Assembly (NCBI GenBank): GCA_008360975.2 | Contig: CM039188.1 | Location: 27,369,944-27,433,943 of the forward strand | Source of the DNA: Lichenostomus cassidix | Lineage: Eukaryota > Chordata > Aves > Passeriformes > Meliphagidae | DNA: 64,000 nt | Direction of reading: 5' to 3' | Part shown: piece after piece, positions 1-10,448 of the stretch | Layout: each line of letters opens with the position of its first letter | How positions within the stretch are numbered: the first letter of the stretch is position 1 | Translations under genes and position numbers: made by a program | Notes under the pieces: generated by a model | Told to the model about the DNA's origin: nothing | What the model saw: only the letters and a program-made list of their open reading frames with translations | The model's database searches: none

Positions 1-885
1 TTCAAGTGGAACTGAAGTCAGGTTGAACTCCCTAAATGTTGGAGAGGACTTAGTGTGGATTTTTTTCTTCTGTGGCTTGTCTTTAATATATGCAGTAGTT
101 TTCTCAGGGATACTTGTGGCAGTACATTCCTCAGATTGAGCATATACCATGGACCAAGTGAAGTTTCAAGTGGACTGAATTTTCCCTCCCTTCAAAATAG
201 CTGAGCACATGGAGTTATTTCTGGTATTTCCTACTATATCCACTGTGACTGTCAGACCTTATCTTACTGTAACATTCATTCAATGTTAATGTAAATATTT
301 TCCTGTGATTTTTCTTTATAGATTAAAAGATTTTTCCCCCATCTTTCTCCATGTGAATGCTGTTCCTAGTTACTCTAGTTGCCCTCTTTGACCTTTTGTG
401 TTGCAGAGCTGGTGTCTTTGAGATGAGCAGAGGGGGCCTGCTGTTGTCAGTGAAATTATACAAAGCCGTTTTAATTTATCCACATTATTCTTTCTTACCT
501 TTCTTAATTTGCCACAGCATTTTATTTGCTCTATGATGCTGCATGCTGAGCAGATGTCTTCATTGAGCTGTTGATTCAGCTAATTCTTTCCCCTTTGCTG
601 TGTACAAGTAGTTTAAATTATTTCTTCCAATTTGCATTATCTTGCACTTGAAGGTGTGATTTTTCATCTTGAAATATGTAACTCGCTGTACTCCAGGATT
701 GAAAAACTAGCCTACAGCTGTGACATAGCAAAACCTGCTTTTAATTTTTTTTGAGCTTCTGTGAGGCTGTTAAATCAGGCAGTTCTCTGTGTGTAAAGTT
801 AAAGTGAAGGTAATACCAGCTGCTTGGTAGGTCAATGAGAAGCATATTTCCTTCCAGCCAGTCCTTTTTCATGTACCCAAATGTG

Positions 886-923
886 GTTTGTTTGTTTGTT
901 TGTTTGTTTGTTTGTTTGTTTTT
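886..923. repeat. (GTTT)n microsatellite
   Basis: About nine uninterrupted GTTT units inside intron 1. The length is enough to expect variation between individuals. No coding role. Confidence 0.95.
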
Positions 924-2929
924 CTGGAAGTGCTGAGTACTTGTAGTGCACCTAGAACAGCAGCTAGAGTTGTGCATTCATAGCACTTCTAAAAAATCAG
1001 CTCATTTTTTGACCCAAAATTGAATGTGGATTTCGAGAATCAAAATCCTTATCTCTCTAAGACTTCCTGTATACACAAAAGGGAACCTACAAAGCTGGAT
1101 GAAGAAAATATTTCAGTATCTTCTAATGTAAGCTGTTAATTTGTTACCTTCAGCTTCACGGTGGATTGTGTGACACACACGTGAAGATGGTAGAGTGCTC
1201 TCTGCCTGCTGTAAAGTTTTATTTCTTGAATGAGTTGGAGAGCCATGGAGAAGTTGTTGGCTAACTTTGGAGATACTTCCCTGTTCGGTTTATCAAGTGG
1301 TTGACTATTTCATGCTCAAAGGACTGAATTTAATGTTCAAGGCACTGTGAAGGAGTTTCACTCCAAGGTGGATTAGAACTTCCTCTGTGCTTTCCCTAGC
1401 AGAAGGCAGCTACTGCTTCCAACAGAATCTGGATCCGTTTGCTTTGCAAACACCGATGAATATTATCTAACCCCAGTGTGCCAAAGATCAGTTTGTCTTC
1501 CGAGTGTTGGCTTAAATGACAGAGAAACTGAGTCAAGAGTCTGGCTGAGCGCCATTAGGAAGCAGACTTTGTGACCTGGTGGCACTAAAACCCAGTGCCT
1601 TCAAAGAAGGGCTTGAAAGGAACATTTAAGGCTTCCAGCTTCTCAAGTACTTCCTTAATCCTTGTCAGTAGGGTCACAAGAATGCACAAGTGAGCACTGA
1701 CACTGACTTCTGAATCCAGGCTAAAGGGAGGGCTTGGACACGACTCCCTCTGTGTTGCAGGTAGCCCTGCAGTGTGGCAGCAGCAGCTTTGCTTCTGGTG
1801 AGTTTGCAGGCAGGGTGTGAGCACCACTTCACCACTGCAGTGCTCAGGTGCTGTTTCGTATTGTGGCATTTGGGCTTGAATTCAAGAGTGCCTCTTCCCA
1901 TCCAGTTTTTGTTTGTACTGCAGAAGCCTCTTTGGAAGGTGTTTCCTGGCAGTCAGAGGGAGGGTGTTGCAGAGACCAATCCCTTACTTGCTGTCCCCCA
2001 CTCCATTCCTACTTTGTGCATTCCCTCTTCAAAACACAGATTTGTAAAACTGTGATGTGGGCTATGCTCTGTCTGTTCAGATGCCCTTTCCAAATCAAAC
2101 CTTGGCTTTGTTACTCCACGCCATGCCTTATGGAGGGATGTTTTCACTTCATTGATTTTGGGGCCACAGCACCTATTTACCTCAGAGGCCCTGGGATGTT
2201 GACGCAAGCATGGTGTGGTCATCAGAACCGGTGTTTCTGCCCAGGGGTGAGTTCATGGTGTTGCGAGCAATTGGTGATGGAAGAGGTGCTTGTTCTGTTG
2301 ACATTTCTTTTGCTTTTTGGTGATGGAGTTCCATGAATTGTTTCAGTAAAATGGAGGTAGTGAGATACTTCTTCAGAGCTATGGTTGGAGGTCTGTGAAT
2401 GGAAAAACTCAGTGATTCTGGTTGCAAATTGCATTGCACTAAACTAGCATTGCCTTAAATTTCTTGATGCAGGCAGGGTAACTTTCGACATAAGTTATTG
2501 TTTACCTTGTTCCTGCCATATTTGCAACCTTGTGAATAGCAAAAAATTGTGATAGCAAAGCAAGTCTTCAGTTTTGGTGCTGTGGTAGCTGTGAGTGTCT
2601 GGTAGCATTGGTGGAGGGTGCTGTGAATTACATGCTTGCAGAAAAAGGTAATTTAATTTGTTACTGTCTTGATGATTTCCTGTCTGTTGTCTTTGGGTTT
2701 AGAGTCATATAGACTGTTTGCTGGGTGACTGCAAGTAGACTCTTCTCTCCCCCTCCTCACTTTTCCAGGATATGGCACATGATGACTGTGTGGTTGTGCT
2801 GTTTATGATCGGCTGTGTGCTGGTTTGTTCTTGTGCTACCTTCCTTTTGCGTCTTGCAGATCACTTCCCTTCTGTGTGAATCTTGCTCCAACTATTAAAA
2901 TTAAGCTTTGTCTCCCATCACCTGGCAGA

Positions 2930-3000
2930 AAAATGTGAGGATTAATTAGTTAACACTTGTGCAATGCTTTGAAGATAAGTGCCATATAAAATGCTAGAGA
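2930..3000 (+). repeat. MIR3/L3-like SINE tail fragment
   Basis: The order GTGAGGATTAATTAGTTAAC, then CAATGCTTTGAAGAT, then GTGCCATATAAAATGCTAGA follows the 3' tail shared by ancient amniote MIR3 SINEs and L3 LINEs. In that tail a GCTTTG block is followed by a GCTATATAAATGC-like block. Only the tail is recognisable, it is highly diverged, and the call rests on memory of the consensus. Confidence 0.6.
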
Positions 3001-6000
3001 TTTTCAGGTGTAATTTTTTGCCCTCTCTTCCTTATAAATCCCATTAATAGTGTTTTTGTCTTCTTTTTATAGTACCTCCTACATGCTTCTTAAGTAGGTG
3101 GTATTTCTTTAAACTTCTCGAAAACCCAATTTTTAATGGGGGATTATGTGGCATATGCTTTGCTCATGCCCTTAACTTCTGTAGTCAAATGTGCTCGTTC
3201 AGAAGTGATACCTGAAATATTATTTCATTGACAGCTTGTATAATATATGTATGGTGCCAATGCCTGGCTTGAAGAGAGAGAGCTTCACATTCATAATAAG
3301 GAGAAAGTTCTTTGTCAACGTTCATAATTGACCCTATTACAGTCAGTTGTTAATTAGTAAATAGTTGCACAGGTTTTCTTTCACAGAGCATTTGAAACCC
3401 AGTGATAAACCATACAATTAATTTGTTACTCAGAGCCCTTAAGAACATCCTTTAGTATAGACTATTATGCCTGTAGCTTAAGCCCCACTGTTTAAGAACA
3501 ATATGAACAGTAGAGTCTAGTCAAATCTTGACGTCTCCATGGTATTTTTTGCTACCTTCTATATTTGGAAAGTGAACATAGCAAGCACCACGTTAAGTGG
3601 AATGCCTTATTTGTAGCGTTCTTCAGCCTAAGTTAAAGAGTACTAAGACACTCTGTGTCAGGATTTTAATTTGCCTTCCTTTGAAAACAAAAGAAAATAT
3701 GACACTTGCCTCTTTGCAGATATGACCCCTCACAATAAAATGTCAGTATAGTGCTTCAGTACTGCTTCAGTTTTTTAATTTCTGGAATGGCTTGAGGAGA
3801 GAGTTAACTGATCTGAATTACGTACACAGTAAGAATGTGTTCTTCCACAGAGCTTTTGGGAATGAACTAAACTCAGCCAAGTGTCCAGTGGGCATGTCTG
3901 CAAGTGTAAATCTGTCGGGCAAACACACAGTTTTAAATGCTGTCGGTCTTGCAGTGCAGAAGTTGTTGATTTTCCTGTGTGTCTGCTGGAGGCCTCCTCA
4001 CCTGGCCATCCCATGCTGCTGTCGGTGTGGGAGTCGCTGCTCCCCACTCAGACCATAGGTGGCTTTTCGGATTGGTCACAGACATCACTGAGCAGCCTTT
4101 ATGCTGGCAGTCCTCAGCAGGTTGCACTTTGGGAACCCCTGCAGGGGCAGGTTGCAGAACATGGTTTGTGATTCCACTGGGACTGCAGACTACTGCAGGG
4201 GCCACTTCAGTTGTGCCCCCTGAAGTGTGAGACCCAAGTGCTACTGACCTTTCTCTTCCCCTCTCCACATAATAATTTTTTACCAGGCTTCCTTGAGGTA
4301 CCTTTGGGTAACAGAGCTAACCTGTCTCCTCCCATCTGATTTGATTAAAATGTTTCTACAGCTATTTTAGATATTCATCATGAATGAAAAAAGAGGACTG
4401 TCCTACTTATCACTATCCATCTTGGAAGGCATTTGTTACAAATGGCTCAGTGATCAAAGCAGCGCAACCCTGAATGTAAATAGCAGGAGAGGGAGGGCTC
4501 CTGAGTGAAAAGCAAGCAATTATTGCACAAGGTCAAGAGTGGTTTGTATGATGAACCAGGAAGATAAAACATCTGCAGTCAAACTGTGATTCTTGTAAAC
4601 AAGGGGGCTTTGGTTTTGAACATCTCGTATTTTTAAGTGAGAAGGAATTGCGGGGAAGGGAGCAATGGGTCAGTTTCTGCCCTGTACTTGCCTGGAGATG
4701 ATTTAGACCTGGTATTGTCAGTAAGTGCACACAGGACCTGGCTGTGTCACCAACTGATCTGCAGGTTTGCAAACCTCCGTACCACAGTACAGAGGTGTTC
4801 CTTCAGGTCAGCCTTCTGAAGTTAAGTGCACAGTCTATCACGGGGCTCATTTGCAGAGCTGAGTGGGAAAGGAAAGGTGAGACTGTCTTCTGGTTGGGAT
4901 TTCTTGCCTGTTTCTCCCCCCGTGTTAACGTGGCAGATGAGACCCTTGTTCAGAACATGAACTACTCCTCCCCTCCTAAAGAAGTTAATAATGAAATTAA
5001 ATTCAGTCATCTCCATAACTCCTCGGAATTTGAAGGCAGGTTTCCTCTTCACCTAGACTCCTATAAAATGCCTTGTCAGACACAATCTGCTTCATATGCA
5101 CAGAGTTGCTCATTGATCATATTTACAGTGGGTTGAGTGCTGTTGTCCCAAAATGAGAATGACATCAGTGGGCGGCTGAGCTAAGACAGAAATCAGAGTC
5201 AGTGTCTTGCTGAAAAAGTGGAGTTTTGAAACTGTGGTCGAGTGTAAGGCTGTGTCCCTGCCAAGCAGCAGTTGTGCTAGAATTAGTGGTGTCACAGCCC
5301 CAGCTATTCTTGATGAATAGTGTGCAAATTGGCTGCCTAATTATGTATGTGTTAGTGTGTGCATAAAAATTGCATGTTGACATATGGATTCAGGCACCTA
5401 AGCACTGTTTCAGCTGCATTTCCATTTATACTTTTTAGGCATTATTTGTGTCCAGGGAAGTATATATTTCAGGCTCTTGAGCTGGAAATAGGAGAAATGG
5501 GGAATAGCTTTTCTGTCCAGTGTACAATGCTACTCTTCTGATAGAAATCAAAATTAAATAAGGAAGATCTGTTTTCTTGTTTTTAAAACTGTGTTTTCAT
5601 TGCCCTTGATATAAAATAAATACATAAATAATTCTCCAGATATGCTGCTTATCCTTAGCAAAAGACCATGCTGTCACAAAGCTTTTATGGGGAGCAACTC
5701 ATAAATTGAACTGGGTTCTGTGGGAGCAGCAGTTAAGCATTTATCACATTTAATTTGAATAGTAAATGTAAAATATGAAAGTACATTCTTGTGGCTGTTT
5801 GAAAGATACTCCCTTTTTTCATTTTAAAAAGAGATTCAAAGAAGAGTAAAAACTTGAGAAATAAACTCTGCTTTCTCAGATCCTTGATGATTTTAAGAAA
5901 ACACGGCCTGAGGGATGACCACATTTTTCAATAGTGTCAGTCCTGGAAGTATAATTAGCAAATAGTTATTTGCCTGTAACTCTTTGCCTCTGGGTTTCTG

Positions 6001-8017
6001 AAAGCTCAGATGTTCCTTGGGTACCAGTTCTAAGGAGTGGGGTTGTGGCATGTTTACTGCTCTTTAACACATGCATATGTTCAGCTGCTCTGCAAGGAAT
6101 TGCTAGAGACTAGGGAGAAAAAGAAAATTAAACCTTTTTGACTGATCAGACTTCTGCCACCAAGCTTGCAAGATCATATATTTGAATATGTGGTTTGAAG
6201 AACAGAGGCAGAGCTAGAACACATGGGGCTTTTGTACCTTGTACTTGAATAGCAGTGTCTCAGCAGTTTTGAGTTGACTGTCTTGAGGGTTTGGGTTCAC
6301 TTACATTTTACTTGAGAGTCTTTCATGCATCTCAGACACTACGGTCATGTGACTGATGTGTGACCTACGCCATAAAAATTCTGTGAAAATAAATTCAGAT
6401 TGCGATCTTGAGCTGGGGAAAATCTGCAGACTAGAATTGCTATGAGATTTGCATTTCATAGTCTGCCACGTGTAGTCAGTCTTTTTTTGGAAGGTCTCCA
6501 CTAGTTTGCTGCATCTGAAAACACCAGGTGACAGTCATGTCACCAAGCCAGCCGTGGATGAGGACCTGTAATGATAGGCAACTGTGCAAACACAGCACGA
6601 AATAAGATAGACCTTCGCTCAGTTTTGCTGCAGTTTCTCATTGCCATGACTGGCAAGGGTGGCAGGGATATTGCATGTGTTGGTCCTAATATGCCTTTTA
6701 CTTTAGCAGGTATCGAGGTGGTCAGCTTCTTGAGAAAAATTCTTGGAGCCTTTCTTAACTTTTCACTGGTGGTCATGAATAGATTTTAAAGCCTTAGGAT
6801 GCTCAAGTGACAAGAGAGTTTAGCTTGTTTCTTATTTATAGATTTCCATATGTGTGAATGTAGCACTTCCTGATGCATATGAAAAGAGGCTTCCTGCCCA
6901 GGAGGGACTGTCACCTTTCTTGACCTCTTCTTTTTTTAATATGCGCTCATCTCCTCTTGTGCCCTGGATTTAAACAAGAAACAGTGTGCTTGATCAGGCA
7001 GTGCCTGGCTGATGAGCTCTCCTGCAAAATGTCTGAGAGTAAATCTACCTGAGTCATATCTTACAATTAAATTCACATAGCACAGTACATGCAAATTAGC
7101 TTCCTCTTTGCTGCTGCTTTACCGATTGGCTGTGCAGAAATACGAGTTTGGTTTTCTGTGGAAGAGTGTAACTGCTTCCATAGAATTAGTTTTTCCCATC
7201 CTCTTAATTTTATGTTGTTGCCAGAACTAGTGGCTGTAGCCTTAGTGAGGCCATAGCTTATCGTACAGTCATCACAGCTGTGACTCTAGAGCAGGGCAAA
7301 GCAGTCCTGTGTTTGGGACTGGCATCTGGTGGAATTGACTCCTTGCCATCCCTTGCCTTCAATGGAGCTGGTAGGGAAGGCAGAGGCTCTTCTGGAGGTT
7401 TAACCATAAACCAGCCTCTCGTTTATTCCTGGGTAGGGTCTTGATTAATTTCGGCAGGAGAAAGCTGGAGAGTGCGGAACTACTTAATCCTTATCAGTTT
7501 GCAAACACCATGTAGTGCAAATGCGAATTGGAGCTGCTGAATTTCCCCACTCAGCCGATAACCCCCCAGTATTGCTGCAGCTGCCTTAGATGTGCAGGCA
7601 GGGCATTTCTGTCCAACTCGCTGCCTTTGGCTTGGACCTTTTGGGTTTTATAACCAGGAAAGGCTGCAACATTAGTCTTAATTAAAGGGAGATGATGATT
7701 TATTCAGCTGGGCTGACTGGTGTGCTTGTATGCACAATGCCTTTCCCAGTGGGTTTTGGGCTAAACCATAGGAACACGGAGAGCTACTGTAGTAAAACTG
7801 CAGGAAAATGAGTAACGTGTATTGATTTGATACCTGGAGAGCAATTGGGCAAAGTAGCAGCGGATATATGCAATGTGACATGCATCTCCCTCCAAGCACC
7901 TGCTGTTCCACCAGCGCAGTGGGTTTTCTGTTAGTGGCAACACCAACAAGGCAGTAGTTAAAGCTGTCATTGTTTTCAGAATCCAATTTTTCAAGAGGTT
8001 TACAGCTCTGCCATTAT

Positions 8018-8061
8018 AAGGAAAGAAAGGAAGAAAGAAGGAAAGGAAGGAAGGAAGAAAG
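8018..8061. repeat. (GGAA)/(GAAA) purine microsatellite
   Basis: Forty-four consecutive purines made of mixed GGAA, GAAA and AAGG units. It sits about 60 bp from the CR1-like fragment. Tandem GGAA can bind ETS factors, but nothing here shows that this tract is used. Confidence 0.92.
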
Positions 8062-8118
8062 TTCAGTGAAGCTGACTAAACAACCTTTCTAGCTGGAAAA
8101 GAGATGGAATGCCTATAC

Positions 8119-8178
8119 TTAGAACAATAAAATGGTGTGGGTTGGAAGGGACCTCGGCCTCGTTCTAACACCCCTTTC
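8119..8178 (-). mobile_element. CR1 LINE 3'-end fragment
   Basis: The segment GGTTGGAAGGGACCTC, preceded by AGAACAATAAAATGGTGTG and followed by a degraded ATCTAGTCCAACCCC-like block, matches the reverse complement of the 3' end of bird CR1 elements. The element is therefore on the - strand, with its 3' terminus near 8119. The usual octamer repeats are reduced to AGAACAATAA. Similarity fades after about 8180 into further weakly CR1-like sequence. CR1 is the dominant LINE of birds, which supports the organism call. Confidence 0.8.
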
Positions 8179-9460
8179 TGAGCTATTGGTTAACACTTTA
8201 AATCAGGTTAACAATATCATTTAGTGTCATGTTGAATGTGGCTTTTGTGGGGTTGTTTTAGAGAGTTCATAGCCTAGAGTATCCTTAATTGAGTCCAGTT
8301 TTTTAAACCAAACAAGCAACCTGTAGTTTCACCTTTTCCCTGTGTTTAGCCTTAGTTTCAGTTAAGCTTAGTTTTTGTCTTCTCTAACTCAAAGCATAAA
8401 TAAAACTCTTACGAGACTTGAATAGTTACAAAAATTGAGGTGAAGGTAAGAGTTTTTAAGAAAATACTTAGTGTTAAAGAGATCTGCCCATAATGTTAGA
8501 CTAATTTCTCCTGTGCAGCCCCTGATTGTGATGGTTTTGGGCAGGAATTTTCATGTCTGTGTCACCTCACTTAGCACAACTATATTTGCCTACTCTGACT
8601 GGCAACACCATGTATTCATCCCAGAAAATACACAAATGATGCACCTACATCAGTCTGGAGTAGGAAGGCTGAGCTCTGGACATCTGGATTTAGAAGAATG
8701 TGAGTCTTTTGGTAGAATTAAAGCATCAAGGATGTTGATGCTGAAGGTAGAGGCTGACTTGCAAATGTGCTCACTTCCTTCTCATAATTTGACCATCTGG
8801 TCAGCAGGGCTCAGTGGTGGGAATCCTGCCTGTGGAGTGGGGTAACTTGGCCACTCTTAGATTTATGTTATAGATGTATTTTCTAGTAACTTTAAGTTCC
8901 CAAACATGTCCTAGTCGTTTTGAGGAAGATCTCCATCTTGGCTCAGCTTTTCTCCATCACCTCATGTGTCCCAGGATTCCCCTTGTGTCCCTCTCTTTTC
9001 CACATGTAAAGACTTCTGGCATTTATACAGTCTGTTTCGTAGGTTTTGTTTCTGTGCCTCAGTGGCTGTGGTGCTTGCAAATAGCTGAATTTGAATGAAA
9101 TGAGTGCCTGGGGCTGTGTGTCCTGACTTCATTGGTTTAGTCCCTCCTTTAAATGCTGCATGATGTAATATATGGGATGCAAAAACAGCCTTTTACTTCA
9201 TCACATCCACCGTGGACACATTTTCCAGCCTGGTTGGAGTGAGGCACGATCAAAATCAGTTCTGTAATTAAGGAAATGTTGAACCTCTTGTGTTTGTTAG
9301 GCAAATGAGCTAAAGCTTTTAGCCAAGCAATTAAGTGTTAAGGTTTTACTGTAAGGTGAATGGAAACTAGATAATTTCTCCAGCTAAGCTTCCCATAATC
9401 ATTCCATTAGCACGCATTCAGTACAGTGCAGAAGGGAAGCAGCATAGCCTGATGGATGAG

Positions 9461-9484
9461 ATTATTATAATATTATTATTATTG
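9461..9484. repeat. Short (ATT)n microsatellite
   Basis: Imperfect ATT/ATA repeat of about 24 bp in intron 1, ending at TATTATTATTATTG. Confidence 0.8.
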
Positions 9485-10321
9485 AAGATTATTGCAGTAA
9501 GAATAAGCAGTAAAGGCCCCAGCTGAGGTTATGGTCATTATTTGATATGAGTTTTACTTTATAGCAGTAAAAAAAATCTGATCTGGAACTGTCATAATTT
9601 AAATAGACCAAAAAATGCAATGGAAAATAACTTGTTTGCATAGATACAGAACTGAGATGCAGTGATATTAAATGCTGTGTCTTCCATGTGGCCAGTGGAA
9701 GCTGAACAAGACACTGCTCTGTGTGTGTGTGTGACACGGTGTGGACACTGGGAAACATGAGCCCTGCTCCACTTTGGAAGGGTGGGTGGGAGAGGGCTGT
9801 GCTTAGTGCTGTAATGCTAGTGCTGGATTACTTGCATTTTCTGTTCTCATTTCCTACATCTGCTCTCTGTCAGTGTGGGTTATTTTAACTTCATGGCTCT
9901 TGCTGTCTTCTGTGGGGTATCAAAGTACTCTATTGAGTTCACAGCATGTTCTGAGATCTAGGGACAAGAGCGCTCTCAAAGTGGCAATTTGCTGCTTCTC
10001 TTGTTAAAATATATTAAATTGACATAAGAATTGTTATCTGATTACCTGACATACTTTTAAAGGGGGTGGCATTTTAAGTAAAACAATTTTCTTGATGTTA
10101 TGTTCATCTTTCCATTTAAGGGTGCTTGTTAGGAATGGTATTGGCCCAGTTTCCGTAAATCACGTGCCTGGCTTTTGTTCTTTTGGTTCTGCTGATCAAA
10201 TCAATGTGATAGCCTATTTAAGGCAGCGTGTCTCAAGATTATGGAAAAATGTCACAGCATTTTGCAAAAGCAGGTTGTCTTCGTATTTGTGACTGATGTT
10301 TCTGGCTTTGTGTTTCCCTAG

Positions 10322-10448
10322 GCATTCTTGCCAGCATTCGTGTACTCATTGAAGGTGTCTCCACTCATAGAAAAAATAAGTGATCACAAGGATTTTAAGA
10401 AGCTTCTCAGGACACGGAATAACGTATTAGTGCTCTATTCCAAATCTG
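10322..10448 (+). CDS. PDIA5: PDIA5 exon 2: signal-peptide end and start of non-catalytic domain
   Basis: Residues 1-42 plus the first base of codon 43. The first ten residues (AFLPAFVYSL) are hydrophobic and line up with the end of the human leader; KV at 11-12 begins the mature domain. SDHKDFKKLLRTRNNVLVLY at 20-39 closely follows human PDIA5. The acceptor is TGTTTCCCTAG ending at 10321, and the exon starts in phase 0. I chose this over the AG at 10333-10334 because the upstream site keeps the LP pair that aligns with the human leader and keeps the frame. The donor is CTG/GTAAGT, followed within 11 bases by a run of 16 T. A start codon is not present here and must come from exon 1. Confidence 0.93.

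Larger units (their letters stand above)
1..10321 (+). other. PDIA5: 3' part of PDIA5 intron 1
   Basis: AT-rich non-coding sequence up to the exon 2 acceptor. I found no exon with a start codon and leader peptide, no CpG-rich promoter stretch and no RNA gene, so exon 1 and the promoter should lie upstream. It contains a GTTT microsatellite (886-923), a MIR3/L3-like tail (2930-3000), a pure purine tract (8018-8061), a CR1-like 3' end (8119-8178) and a short ATT repeat (9461-9484). Open frames here, for example 1848-2336 on + and 1585-1869 on -, overlap each other, have no recognisable domain, and look like chance. Confidence 0.85.

Noticed and set aside
1848..2336. 162-codon + strand open frame in intron 1, considered as a PDIA5 first exon or a separate gene
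   Set aside because: No leader-like start followed by a donor that would join in phase 0 to exon 2, no CpG-rich promoter, and no family similarity.
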